Source of the DNA: Escarpia spicata | Lineage: Eukaryota; Annelida; Polychaeta; Sabellida; Siboglinidae | Assembly: GCA_963995525.1 (NCBI GenBank) | Contig: OZ023205.1 | Span: 62,150,104-62,214,103 of the forward strand | Direction of reading: 5' to 3' | Length of the DNA stretch: 64,000 nucleotides | Shown here: positions 9,701 to 20,149 of the stretch, piece by piece | Numbering within the stretch: position 1 is the stretch's first letter | Layout: the number at the start of each line of letters is the position of its first letter | Translations under genes and position numbers: made by a program | The notes under the pieces: model-generated | The model's database searches: none | Seen by the model: only the letters and a program-made list of their open reading frames with translations | Told to the model about the DNA's origin: nothing

Positions 9701-11578
9701 CTCCTTGCAGGATTCTTCAGTGCTAAACTAAAAAAGCACCAGGTGACTTGGCTACCATGTGAGATCGAAGCGCTCGGCATTGCAGCCGCAGTTAAGCACT
9801 TCAGCCCGTACATAATCCAGTCCAAGTCTAAGCCGTGCCTTCTCACGGACAGCAAGCCATGCGTCCAGGCAATTGACAAATTATGCCGCGGAGAATTCTC
9901 CTCCAGCCCACGCGTAACTTCGTTTTTGACGATCGTCTCGAGATACCAAGTCACTCTGCGCCATCTCTCGGGAGCCGCGAATGTGCCGTCCGACTTTGCC
10001 AGCCGAAACGCGCCGGAATGCATGGAGCCGCGTTGCCAGATATGCGCATTCATATCACGTATCGAAGAGTCCGTCGTCGGTAGCATCAGCGTCGAAGACA
10101 TCGTATCCGGCTCTGCTCGCCTTCCATTCACGAGTAGGTCGGCCTGGTTATCAACACAAGCAGAATGCCCAGACTTGCGCCGCGTCCGTGCCCACTTGAA
10201 ACAAGGCACTCGCCCATCAAAGAAACTAACCAACATCAAAGACGTTAAGCGATACCTAACTACCTCAACACTGGCTCGCGACGGCGTTGTTGTGGTCCGA
10301 CAAGACGTGCCATTCGCACCATCCAGAGAACTAATTGTCGTACCTCGCCAGGTACTGGATGGTCTACTCACTGCGATACATCTGAAGTTGAGTCATCCAT
10401 CCAAAAATCAACTAAAAGTCGTAGTGCGTCGCAGTTTCTTCGCGCTAGATTTGGACAGCACAATCGAGCGCGTAACCGACATGTGCCATGTTTGTGCATC
10501 GCTGAAAAAGGTCCCTACAACGCTCACTGAGCAGACCTCAACTGACGCACCCGACGCCGTTGGGATCTCGTTTGCAGCCGACGTGATCAAACGCAATCGT
10601 CAACTAATCTTCGTCGTACGCGAAACCGTGACTAGCTACACGTCTACGTGTGTTATAGAGAACGAACGTCACGACGCCTTGCGTGACAGTCTCGCCCGTC
10701 TTTGCATGGAACTTCGCCCCATTGACGGACCATCAGCTGTCGTTCGGGTGGATCCCGCACCCGGATTCATCGCTCTCGTAGATGACCCAACACTACAACG
10801 ATTGGGCATCAGTATCGAAATCGGTCGAATCAAAAACGCCAAAAAAAATCCGGTGGCAGAGAAGGCAGTGGCGGAAGTGGAGGACGAAATACTCCGACAA
10901 GAGCCAGGCGGCGGCACTGTGTCCCCACTACTGTTAGCAGTCGCTACCTCGCGGCTCAACTCGCGAATCCGCAGCCGAGGCCTTTCGGCACGAGAAATGT
11001 GGTTCCAGAGAGATCAGTTCACTAATGCGCAGCTACCTATCGCTGACCGCATTCTCATCACGGAACAACAACAGTCGCGGGAACGGAACCACCCTCACAG
11101 TGAACTCGCGAAAGCTCCCCGTGGTAGAGAAGCTTCTACACACACAATCCACGTTGGTGACTTGGTATACATAACATCCGATCGCAACAAGTCATCAGCG
11201 AGGGACAGATATTTAGTCACCTCCGTCGAAGACCGCTGGTGTTTCATTCGAAAATTCAGCGGCCACCAGCTTCGTGCATCATCATACAAGGTGAAACTCT
11301 CGGAGTGCTACTTAGTCCCCAATTCCAGACCAACTACCGTAGCCCCACCGCCCCATCACGACACTGGCAGTGATATCGAGTCCGATGAAGACGCCCCGGT
11401 GGTCTCGTTCGACGAGGCCCCTCAGACTCCGCTGACGATCGCTACTCCGCTGGAGGTACCCGTCCTACCAACTCCAACTGACGAAGTCGTAGCTGAAATC
11501 GACACACCGGCCGACACTCCACGACCTGTCCGCAGACGTATCAAGCCCAAGTACTTACAAGACTATGTCACTTCATAA
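6785..11578 (+). CDS. Gag-Pol polyprotein of an LTR retrotransposon (1597 aa)
   Basis: This is one uninterrupted frame starting at ATG 6785. Visible parts: a Gag-like region to about residue 260; a Cys/His motif CPLCKQAGRASYEHYLSEC (about 272-290, C-x2-C-x9-H-x4-C, longer than a standard knuckle); retropepsin LTLDTGAGTNMI (about 358); RT with FLVRKPNGGSRLV, VVSDLTSAFYQIPL and KLADDLYCGG (about 800, LADD where most elements have YxDD); RNase H with IVTDGSV (about 949), LTDSKP and NVPSDFASRN; and integrase with an H-H/C-C zinc site HLKLSH...CHVC (from about 1198) and D, D, E in AADV, RVDPAPGF and KNPVAEK. A basic tail ends the protein. All enzyme centres look intact. Gag and Pol are fused with no frameshift. 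The clade within Ty3/Gypsy is uncertain. Confidence 0.95.
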   Translation: MAQRAPKQWSLSKHETLTSFENWRQNIQYTLSLDANFATFLLDQSEWKKKTNSTPLRGLSDDDENVPAASRRTATQKVTHLDLMLGQIANFCPVISRNTIVKNSVSIKSIWQAIRLHFGFQSSGAHFLDFAEIKLEADESHEDLFQRLMAFVEDNLLAVGGGISHHLELPSSNEDISPSLENMIVLQWLKLIHPELPRLVKQRYGTELRSRTLASLKPEISQALTSLLDELTAISEIKVMRQSTTNQRSGSSQSRRYQRSASNPTTRRAKQCPLCKQAGRASYEHYLSECRFLPENDRLYLSKARNIIGVDCDDGSDDEQSAGDGDCTGDVSTVACRVNTKQSPFFKSFYRHHPLRLTLDTGAGTNMIREAVAKSIGAQIGKSSQLARQADGVIPLNVIGETHLTLSRDGTDLQLDALVVADLDVDVLAGTPFMSTNDVSVRPARHEITIGETTVIQYGLQTSGNEQYHTVRRAHAYVLHAPSPSTTVWPGEFVELQLPTALDDQTLAVEPRSAPHNEGWPKPGIIEAVGNKIRLVNTLPRPLKLSRHEHFCQVRHTVASPTCDTESEPAVKTRNIAHTTDLFSEAIELDCDKQLPESMRGQFRSLHQQHDSVFNPSIVGYNGHAGPFTAVVNMGPVLPPQRKGRCPQYAREKLTELQEKFDELEAVGVFQRPEDAGISVEYLNPSFLVRKPNGGSRLVTAFSDVGRYSKPQPSLMPDVDSTLRQIACWKYIVVSDLTSAFYQIPLAKESMKFCGVATPFRGVRVYTRCAMGMPGSETALEELMCRVLGDLLQDGVVAKLADDLYCGGNSPEELLDNWGRVLDALDLCDLRLSAKKTRVCPTSTTILGWVWSQGTIRASPHRITTLSSCVPPQTVLGLRSFVGAFKVLGRVIPQSSKVLAPLESHIAGKKSQEPISWSENLHEAFCTAQKALSTNRSITLPRPDDQLWIVTDGSVTQRGIGATLYVSRNGQTLLAGFFSAKLKKHQVTWLPCEIEALGIAAAVKHFSPYIIQSKSKPCLLTDSKPCVQAIDKLCRGEFSSSPRVTSFLTIVSRYQVTLRHLSGAANVPSDFASRNAPECMEPRCQICAFISRIEESVVGSISVEDIVSGSARLPFTSRSAWLSTQAECPDLRRVRAHLKQGTRPSKKLTNIKDVKRYLTTSTLARDGVVVVRQDVPFAPSRELIVVPRQVLDGLLTAIHLKLSHPSKNQLKVVVRRSFFALDLDSTIERVTDMCHVCASLKKVPTTLTEQTSTDAPDAVGISFAADVIKRNRQLIFVVRETVTSYTSTCVIENERHDALRDSLARLCMELRPIDGPSAVVRVDPAPGFIALVDDPTLQRLGISIEIGRIKNAKKNPVAEKAVAEVEDEILRQEPGGGTVSPLLLAVATSRLNSRIRSRGLSAREMWFQRDQFTNAQLPIADRILITEQQQSRERNHPHSELAKAPRGREASTHTIHVGDLVYITSDRNKSSARDRYLVTSVEDRWCFIRKFSGHQLRASSYKVKLSECYLVPNSRPTTVAPPPHHDTGSDIESDEDAPVVSFDEAPQTPLTIATPLEVPVLPTPTDEVVAEIDTPADTPRPVRRRIKPKYLQDYVTS

Positions 11579-11699
11579 ACAGTTTGTGTGTTAATTGTTG
11601 CATCTTTACATTGTGTTTAATTGTTTATCACAAAATTAATAGTCAGTTGACTTACTATAATTTGCTTAGAATAGAAGAGGACTTAAAGGAAAGTGGTCG

Positions 11700-11858
11700 C
11701 GCCAGTCTATCGTCATATCCATATATGTAGATCTGTGGGATTGCGGCTCACGCGAGTCACGTTACTGGTCTCGCCCTCCGGCATGTTTACGCGCACTGTT
11801 TGATGCGTTAATAAATGTTCTTTGCTGTTCGTTGATATACTAGTTGTCTATACTGGCG
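11700..11858 (+). repeat. 3' LTR (159 bp)
   Basis: Identical to the 5' LTR. A purine-rich stretch (AAAGGAAAGTGGT) lies just upstream at about 11684-11696 and may serve as the polypurine tract. Confidence 0.92.
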
Positions 11859-12359
11859 CTTAACCACCAAAAAAGTCCTAAAAAATCCTAGCCCGGGAAT
11901 ACCATCGAAAAACAAAGTGGCCGCCAAAAGCATAATTATTATTGCTCACAATTATGATTCTAAGTGAGGTAGATTCATGATTTAAAGTTTCTAATGTTTT
12001 CGACATCTCAGAATCCAATATATACAATATAAATGTCGTTTGAATATACTGTGAAGGTCAATGGTTAAAGTCAGTCATTCAATGCTGTATGATGCTGCAA
12101 AAACACAAATACTGATTTCACATTTTCCATTATCCATTGTATCTTTAGCGACTACATGTCTGCCACATATGATGTGGTAATTAAAGAAACATGTACATTC
12201 ATACGTTATGTAGTGAGATGTGAACAGACTGGATTCACACCAACGCCACCGTCACTATCCACAGGATAACCAGGAGATTCCTAGTCCTATTTAATACGGC
12301 AGATAACTGCATTATTTTGACGAATCGTGCACTTTTTGATAAAAACACGAAACTTGACA

Positions 12360-12960
12360 CGTAGTGAGAAGTTATTCAAATAAAAATATTTAGACCCAGG
12401 GGCATTTTTGAATGTGCTCTGGACGCCATTGGCAGCCATTTTTTAAATGCCCGCCAAAACAAAAATATTTAGACCCAGGGATATGAGAACTTGGTTTTCA
12501 CGTCCACCATTTTTAACACACCTATATTTTGACCCAACAGTATGGCTCTAGGTGGTGTAGTTCATAAAATATAGGGACAACCGTGCCCTGGACGCCATTG
12601 GCAGCCATTTTAAAAATGCCCGCCAAAACTAATAAACCTCATATCTTGAGAACTGTGTTACATGCAGCCGTCATCTTGTGCTCAAAATACAGGTTTTCGG
12701 GGGTACCGATTTCAGATAATTTACTTTGACCTTGACCGACCATTCACATCCGTCATGTTTTAAGATGGCGGCCATCGACCCGGTTGTCCCTATGTCTTAT
12801 GAACTACACCACCTAGAGCCATACTATTAGGTCAAAATAAAGGTGTGTGGACAGCGATTTTAATTTGTTCAAATATTTTGCATTTGACCGTCGTTGACAT
12901 TAATATCTGCCATTTTTTTTAAATGGTGGCCGTCAAAACCAATTGTTACATGCCTTTAGA
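12360..12960. repeat. Foldback/MITE-like repeat cluster
   Basis: 43-bp inverted arms at 12541-12583 and 12781-12823 match with 2 differences. A direct repeat of about 40 bp (TGGACGCCATTGGCAGCCAT...) occurs at about 12419 and 12588. There is no coding sequence. It resembles a decayed non-autonomous DNA element. The flanks 11859-12360 and 12960-13340 show nothing else that I recognise. Confidence 0.65.
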
Positions 12961-13492
12961 ACTACATCATATGCAGCTGTTATTTTTTGTGTCAAACTAT
13001 AGGTATTGAGGGGTAACAATTTCATATATGCTACTGTCCGATTTATATGTCAGGCATTTAAAAAACTTATATCTCAAGAACAACGTCTCATAGTGCATTC
13101 ATGTTGGAGTCAAAATATATGTATTCGGACAGCGATCTCAAATGTCTCCAACATGTTTTATTTGACCTTCGCTAACATTAGCATAGTCCATTTAAAATGT
13201 TATGTCCGTCAAAACCAATGTTTCCATATCTTAAGAAATACGTCACACATAACATTAACGTTGATGCCAATTTTCTAGCCACATACGTGTGGCTGATACA
13301 CAGTTCTGAGTTGAACATAAGAAGAATGCAGGTCTGATGGATAATGATCTAAAATATTAATAATAATAAGATAACTTCTATTGCGCCTAAATCCTTGGAA
13401 ACTAGAGGCGCATCAAAACAAAAGGATTGGTCAATCTCAAAATCCATAAGTAGTATTCCAGGTGTCAACAGATGGGTCAAGGCGCTAGGGAG

Positions 13493-14086
13493 CTACGGTG
13501 GATAAGCAAAGTTGTAAAGATAAGTTTTTAAATGACGATGGAATTTTTTAATATTTTCAACTGATCTAATACTAAGAGGGAGCATATTCCAAAGAGTTGG
13601 TGCAGCAACAGAAAAAGCCCTAGTACAATTGTTAGTGTTGACTCTAGGAACAAAAAGTAGGTCAGAACTAGATGATCGAAGCTGGATAGGTTTTCTTACA
13701 TGAGTAAGCAATGAATGCAAATAAGATGGTTGCTTATTGGACAGTGCCTGGTATGTAATGGTGCAGAGCTTAAATATTATACGATATTGTAAAGGAAGCC
13801 AATGCAAAGACTTCAAAAGTGGTACAGAGCGAGGAAAACGAGGAGATCTTGTAACTACTCTTGCTAGACAATTTTGGACACGCTGAGGTTTTGTGATATC
13901 CTTGCTAGCATTATTATAAAGGAGGGAATTACAATAGTCAAGTCTGCTGCTAACAAGCGCTGTTTCAATAGTTTTAGCAACAAAAAAATGACCTATACCG
14001 ACAAATACGGTGAAGATCACGAATATGATAAAAACAGCAGCGACATGTTTGAGATATGTGTTGTCGGAAATTGAAGTTACTATCAA
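13493..14086 (-). pseudogene. LINE ORF2 C-terminal region
   Basis: A 197-aa frame whose last 150 residues are the conserved RT C-terminal extension of L2/CR1 LINEs (SRLDYCNSLLYN... LQRVQNCLARVV-like, LHWLPL). Its first residues are read-in from another frame. Confidence 0.85.
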
Positions 14087-14129
14087 AGATCACTCCTAGA
14101 TTCCGCACCGAGGTTGAGGGCGTGATATA

Positions 14130-14483
14130 CTAATTCAAAATATGCGTAGGGAAAAAACCATCCAGTTTGCTATGCTGCATTGGAGTACCAATAATGATCA
14201 ATTCAGCTTTATTTGCATTTAATTTCAACTTGCTCTCAGTCATCCAGAGGAAGATATCTTGAAGGCAATCACTAAGTTGGTTAAGGGAGCGATTTGTATC
14301 CGGAGTAGCCAACGAAATATAGATCTGAGTATCATCAGCATAAAGATGATGATCCAAGTTATGTCTTTGTATAACAGAGCTTAGTGGCGTGGTGTAAAGA
14401 GTAAAAAGCAAAGGCCCAAGAACAGAACCCTGGGGAACACGAAATAAATTAAGCCGGCAGTGCAGCTGAAAAGCAGTTCCCAA
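14130..14483 (-). pseudogene. LINE RT catalytic block (YADD)
   Basis: Contains [20 protein letters not shown] and [14 protein letters not shown] motifs B and C with the catalytic D-D pair, then [15 protein letters not shown]. It is separated from the C-terminal block by a frameshift near 14086-14130. Confidence 0.9.
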
Positions 14484-14672
14484 TCTTTATAGTTTTGTAT
14501 CTATCAGATAGATATGAAGAAAACCAGCTTAGAGCTGTGCCAGATATGCCGTACCACTTTAATTAGCGTTTAATGAGAATGTTGTGATCAATCGTGTCAA
14601 AAGCGGCAGAGAGGTCCAGTAAGGTAAACAGTCACTTATTATTAATGTTCAAGTTAATGTCATTATGAACCT

Positions 14673-15023
14673 TTAAGAGGGCAGTCTATGTGGATGAAAC
14701 TGGCTATATGCCGATTGTAACACATCAGTTAAGACATTTGTGCTAATGTGAGACCTTAGACGACTTTCTACAACCTTTTCAAGTATTTTGGAAATAAAGC
14801 TGAGGTTAGAAATATGTCTATAACTGTTTAGGTCTTGTTTAGGCAGAGATGACTTCTTAAGAAGCGGCGTGACATGGGCGTATTTGAAATCATCAGGAAA
14901 ACAGCCAGAGCAAAGTGATGCATTTATAATCTTTGTTATAGGTCCAATTAGTGTATCGAGACATGCTTTTAGCAGTATTGTTGGAAATGGATCAAGTGCA
15001 CAAGATTTATTTGGGGAGGACAT
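14673..15023 (-). pseudogene. LINE RT N-terminal block
   Basis: SPNKSCALDPFPTILLKACL, YAHVTPLLKKSSLPK and YRHISNLSFISKILEKVVE correspond to RT motifs 0-1. The frame breaks before the catalytic block. Confidence 0.85.
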
Positions 15024-16111
15024 AATTATTTTCCTAACTTCATCAACTGTTGCAGGTTCAAATGATACAAGTAGAGAATTTACTTATGGAAAGTCCACAC
15101 TGACATTACTTAAATTGTTACGTGGGAAAGCAGAACGAATAATACTGATTTTATTCTTAAAGTGACTAGAGAACGAATCCTTAGAGACTTAATTGACACA
15201 TGATCAGGTAGCGATGGAGTAGGCCGTCTGTGTAGAATGTTATTGATGCAGTTCCATCACTGACGCGGGTTGTTAGACTTATTTATGACCATATTTATAT
15301 AATAATCTGATTTAACTTTGGCCATTTGTCTGTTACAGAGGTGCCATTGCTTAGAATAGCTCGACCTAACTAATGGCGAGCGCGATTTGCGCCATACACG
15401 CTCTAAATAACGACGACGCCTTTTAGATATAGTATCATTTCGGAAGTTATCCATGGAGCCGATGGTCTTTCTGACACACATTTGGATTTTATAGGTGCAT
15501 GTTTGTTAAGTAGTGCATTGAATACTTGATAATACTATATAAGTCAGATAGATGTTTTTTTATCTGTAATAAGGTCGGATATAAGGATATCAGCCATTAA
15601 AGCTGTAATGTCAACCCTATGAATTGCTCTGTAAGACACATTGTGTTTCGACTCTAATGGGGTTGTAGAAACGTTAACATTAGCAATGACAGTATGGTGG
15701 TCTGATAACCCATCTGAAACAAAATAGGAAGGCCAGTTTTCTCTCAGTGAATGTCATGCCTCCGTGATCACATAAGTAACATGAGTGACCTGTATCAACT
15801 ACCTATACCAAGCAACAATTTAATTAAGCACAGCTGTGATAACAGTTTTCATTGACAGAATTAAATGCTATAAGTATTTGAAAAGTACTTGATTTTTCAA
15901 ATACTTTTGAAATGTATTTAAATGCAAATAGTTTTGGCTCCAAATTGTCAAATGCAAATACTGGATCAGTCGCATTTAAATGCATTTGCATTTGACCCCA
16001 TGTCTGTTTGCCATGCTGTATATGACTTCAGCATGTTTATTCTAGTATTAAGAACAATATAGGACCGAGCCCTGGTGGTATGGAAAATGTTCATGCTACT
16101 TAAGTTAAAAC

Positions 16112-16861
16112 CTACTTTACACGACTTCTTCGCTGTAGGATGTGTAAGCAGTAATATTCCCACACGATACTGAACCAGTCCAGATTGACATGACTGTCGG
16201 CTGTAGGATGTGTAAGCAGTAATATTCCCACACGATACTGAACCAGTCCAGATTGACATGACTGTCGGCTGTAGGATGTGTAAGCAGTAATATTCCCACA
16301 CGATACTGAACCAGTCCAGATTGACATGACTGTCGGCTGTAGGATGTGTAAGCAGTAATATTCCCACACGATACTGAACCAGTCCAGATTGACATGACTG
16401 TCGGCTGTAGGATGTGTAAGCAGTAATATTCCCACACGATACTGAACCAGTCCAGATTGACATGACTGTCGGCTGTAGGATGTGTAAGCAGTAATATTCC
16501 CACACGATACTGAACCAGTCCAGATTGACATGACTGTCGGCTGTAGGTTGTGTGATTATGCACATGCCGAACCACAGCCCAGTTTACATGACTTCTCTGC
16601 TGTAGGTTGTGTCAGCAGTAATATTCCCACACGCATACTGAACCAGTCCAGATTTACATGACTGTCGGCTGTAGGTTGTGTGATTATGCACATGCCGAAC
16701 CACAGCCCAGTTTACATGACTTCTCTGCTGTAGGTTGTGTCAGCAGTAATATTCCCACACGCATACTGAACCAGTCCAGATTGACATGACTGTCGGCTGT
16801 AGGTTGTGTGATTATGCACATGCCGAACCACAGCCCAGTTTACATGACTTCTCTGCTGTAG
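16112..16861. repeat. Tandem array of a zinc-finger-gene splice-acceptor region
   Basis: Seven copies of a 68-bp unit (16133 to about 16600) are followed by longer variant units. Every unit contains a TGACTTCTC-like tract, CTGTAG and then GTTGTGT(C/A)AGCAGTAAT, which is the acceptor and first bases of the exon at 16862. The last unit runs straight into that exon. A related acceptor precedes the next exon at 17768. Confidence 0.9.
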
Positions 16862-18447
16862 ATTGTGTCAGCAGTAATGAAGAACTGGAAAAATACACCC
16901 CAGAGAAAGAAGCACAAACTGTTGTTACAAAAACTGAAACATCCAAAGATGAGTTTGATTATGGTATGTATTGTATATATATACTATATATAAGTTACAA
17001 CTTCTTACTTATGCCCCTCGGTCCATTCAATGAACGTAGACTATATACGACGACTCTCCAGAGCACACAACTTTGGGCAAACCTCTCAATCTCCTTCCAG
17101 GTGTAGCCTCTCCTCTTTACCTCTGCATCTGTCTCCCTACACCAGGTGTTTTTGTCTTCTTCACTATATACAACACTAAGACTTAAATTGTTTGTATGAA
17201 GGCACCGAGAATGCAGCAGGAGTTAAGACGTTGTTCTATGTCGTAATGCAAAAACTGCACAAACGTTTTAAATATATAATTAATATGCCAACTTGGAGGC
17301 ACTGTAAGTGTATCCTCGCAGATGCAAAGGTCCACCCGCCTCTTTCTTTGTTCATTACAATACTCTGGTTTAGTACAGGCAGTCAAAAGAGAAGTAATTG
17401 GGAAAACAATATATATAGAGTACTGTCTGTACAGTGGATGTTTTTTATTTAAAAAAATCCCTTATAGTTACATGTAAACTTTAACAGTTGGGATGACGTA
17501 TGTATACGAGTTATATACAATATATTAATATGGGCCCTATGTGCCTTGTTTGTGCATTTTTGGGATAATCATGCCTTGTACTTTAACACTGCATGCTTTT
17601 ATGTTGGAGTGTTCTTGATACACTATAAATTGCTTCATTAATTGTTTTTCCGTTTCTGTTTCCTCACAATGTTTTGCGGAACCATTTTGTTTGTTCCATT
17701 ACTGCAGATCAGTAAATTATCATCCTTGCTGAATCAAATTCTACTTTACATGACTTCTCGATTGTAGGTTGTGAGGACAATACCGTCACACAGGATACAA
17801 ATGAAACAAAGTCAGAGAGTGAGAACACGGCAGCTAATGGCATTGTATGTGATTCTGGGGACGGCGTTTCGCCGCTAGATTCCAACATATCAGACAACAT
17901 CAAAAACAAAACCATGATGTCTGGCCAGCAGAATCCAGTGTCATGCAAGATTTGTGGAAAGGTGTCTCGCACGATCTCCTATTTGCGTAACCACGTGTTT
18001 CAGCACACAGGGGAGAGGCCATACAAGTGTTGGGATTGTGGCCTAGCGTTCACGCTCCGGTCGAACCTGAGCAGGCATAAAATGCTGCACACGGGAAAGA
18101 AGTCCTATGTGTTTTCTTTGTGTAATAAGAAGTTTTCGCGGCGGGACACGCTGCACAGACATGAGAGAGTGAAACACAGTGATGAGAAGCCATTCCCGTG
18201 TCCACAGTGCGGGAAGAGATTCAAGTTGAAACACGAAGTTCTGGTCCACATACGCGTTCACATGGACGACAAGCCGTTCGTGTGCGAGATATGCGGGAAG
18301 ACGTTTTCGCGCATGAACTACTTAGCGGCACACCGGTGCACGCATTCGGATGCCCGGCCGTTCCCATGCCCAAACTGCCCAAAGTCATTCAAAGATCGGG
18401 CATCCGTGAATCGTCACCAGTTGACACACTCGAAGCTCAAGTGGTAA
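16862..18447 (+). CDS. C2H2 zinc-finger protein (partial, two exons visible)
   Basis: Exon A (16862-16963) follows TGTAG, encodes an acidic Lys/Glu-rich piece starting CVSSNEELEKY and ends at GTATGT in phase 1. Exon B (17768-18447) follows ATTGTAG, continues in the same frame (CEDNTVTQDTNETKSESE) and encodes six fingers. Fingers 1, 2, 4, 5 and 6 have C-x2-C...H-x3-H with TGERP/DDKP-type linkers. Finger 3 (YVFSLCNKKF) lacks its first zinc-binding Cys. Such arrays bind DNA in the nucleus; the target is unknown. A stop ends the frame at 18447, yet one further finger lies downstream in another frame. Upstream exons and the start codon are not identified. It could be a gene with a truncated C-terminus. 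Confidence 0.8.
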
Positions 18448-18610
18448 AGGGCGACTCATCAATCATGAGTATAGTCACAAGGGGCTACAGGTACGATACC
18501 CGTGCGCGCAGTGTGGGAAAGGCTTCTCGACCAAGTCTCACGTGGTGCGACACATGCAAACCGTGCATGAAAGACGGACCTCGCACACTTCTGTGGCAAC
18601 AGTCAGACAA
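18422..18610 (+). pseudogene. Frameshifted extra zinc finger after the stop
   Basis: In the frame two bases on from the gene, 18497-18565 reads YPCAQCGKGFSTKS then a HMQTVHERR end, a perfect C2H2 finger. It is preceded by INHEYSH, the tail of another finger. This fits a former seventh or eighth finger cut off by a deletion and frameshift near 18440. A 47-bp intron bounded by GTAAAG and CTACAG (18444-18490) would not restore the needed frame. Confidence 0.65.
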
Positions 18611-20140
18611 GTTGCACTGGACGACTACGCACTTTGATGGGGAACAACATTGAACTGGTTCATATATGCAAGTAAGAGTTCATGACTTAAAGGGAGGTTG
18701 TTCGTTCGTTTTTATCGTAAGATCGTGTTATATAGTATGACCTATAAGAATATTCTATATTATCTGCACATTACATTTGCCTGTCAATAGTTATAGTTTA
18801 TTTAATCAGACCCGAGGCAATGTCATCATCAAAGGTGTCACACTGCCGTATAAACAAACCATTTCCTCTGGAACCATTTAAAATTCAACAACAAACAGTG
18901 GTTCGTTTAAACAGAGGATGGTCAGTATGTTATAACACATAGTTTTTATTGTAAACATTTTAAGATAAAAAGAATAGAATAACTCTCTTTAATATTTTGT
19001 ATAATGATGACCTGTTGCATTCCATTATTTGTTTCAAATTGCAAGCCAGAGTTTTAAAGAAGCATAATATTTATATATATAGTTTACAAAACTGCATGTA
19101 CAAATATTAAAATATAATAAAACTGCTGGTAATGGTGTTGTAACCATTCTTTGTCCAGATTGAAACAAGTTTTGTGTTGGTATCACTTGCCATTCCACAT
19201 TGGTGTGAATATTCTTTATTTCAGAGTTGGAGCTGCAGTTGACATTGCAGCAAATTAACTGTTATTTACCGATTTGTTTCCGTAAAAAGAGAAAATAAAT
19301 GTGATCTTTTTATTACATAAAAAATGTCTTGTAAGTAACCACATGACTATTTTTCACAAATTCCTCTATGCATTCGATATTATTCTGGTTTTACCAGGTA
19401 TGTTGACAGCGTGGATTTTAAACATCGAAACAATGGTAGAACACCAACTTAATTTTTATCAAAACATTGTTTACCACAAGGAATGCATGAAAAAAGTACT
19501 ATGGCCCATGCACTGCTACAGAGATGTTTGATGTAGAATGTATAAAATTAAATATAATTCGGCACAATCATAGAAGATACATTATGTTGAAAACAATTGT
19601 ATGTAACTATGTAGTTCCATAATTCAAAGATTCTTGTGGCTGGATTTTGGCCAAAAGTATGCTGAATTCTCACGAACTGGTCTTGGAACTCTACATTTCA
19701 GTCTCCTTTTAGCATTAAAAACAACATAATTAGTTAGTTTCTCTATAATATGTATGATCAATTGTTAAAAAATAATTGTTCCACTGCCTGGCATAACAAG
19801 TATTTTCTGAACTGCTATAAATTTGTCATATGAACGCAAGATTTTAATTAAATCCGTAATAAATCAGGATATGCCTGTATTACTCGAAAAATCAAATGTA
19901 CTGGTATTGTGTACAGAAAATCTATCAGGTGGATTATTAATCAATCAAGCACTTGAAGTAATTATTTGAATACATATTACCCCTGAGCTGCCTGTGAGAA
20001 TGGTCAAATGGGTAATTATAATGGGATTTCTGTAACTGCTGTTTGAAGAATGGTGCAGGCGTTTGATGCATCAAGGCTCCCACTGTACGATGTACAGTTC
20101 TAGGTCAAATTACCTGTATAAACTAATTCAGCGAACCTCC
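18611..20140. other. AT-rich flank; probable 3' UTR then spacer
   Basis: No coding potential is recognised. AATAAA-type signals occur (for example AAATAAATG at about 19293). I see no transposon ends or RNA genes. Confidence 0.5.
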
Positions 20141-20149
20141 ACACATTGC

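Larger units (their letters stand above)
6473..11858 (+). mobile_element. Full-length LTR retrotransposon with identical LTRs
   Basis: Two 159-bp direct repeats (6473-6631 and 11700-11858) flank a single 1597-codon Gag-Pol frame. By eye the LTRs are identical base for base, so the insertion is recent. A TGG-initiated primer-binding-site-like sequence begins right after the left LTR. Pol order is protease, RT, RNase H, integrase, which is the Ty3/Gypsy order. I find no convincing target duplication beyond CTT on both sides. Confidence 0.93.
13345..15785 (-). mobile_element. L2/CR1-type LINE, decayed, minus strand
   Basis: Reading down from about 15780, there is an endonuclease end (VSDGLSDHHTVIANV), then RT blocks (SCALDPFPTILLKACL, VTPLLKKSSL), then [20 protein letters not shown] and [11 protein letters not shown]. 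The C-terminal part LVSSRLDYCNSLLYN, LKSLHWLPLQYRI and AAPTLWNMLPLSIRS comes next. A TTATTATTATT tail at about 13360 marks the 3' end. The order and motifs fit L2/CR1 elements. Stops and frameshifts break it. Confidence 0.9.

Noticed and set aside
7500..10371. Open frames antisense to Gag-Pol, up to 225 aa
   Set aside because: Shadows of the 1597-aa coding frame; no domain seen.
16112..16575. Minus-strand frames of 139-199 aa with SIWTGSVSCGNITAYTSYSR repeats
   Set aside because: Product of the 68-bp tandem array read antisense to the zinc-finger gene; successive units shift frame, giving the same repeat in three frames.
18444..18490. 47-bp intron rescuing the last zinc finger
   Set aside because: GTAAAG...CTACAG borders exist, but removing 47 bp leaves the finger in the wrong frame.
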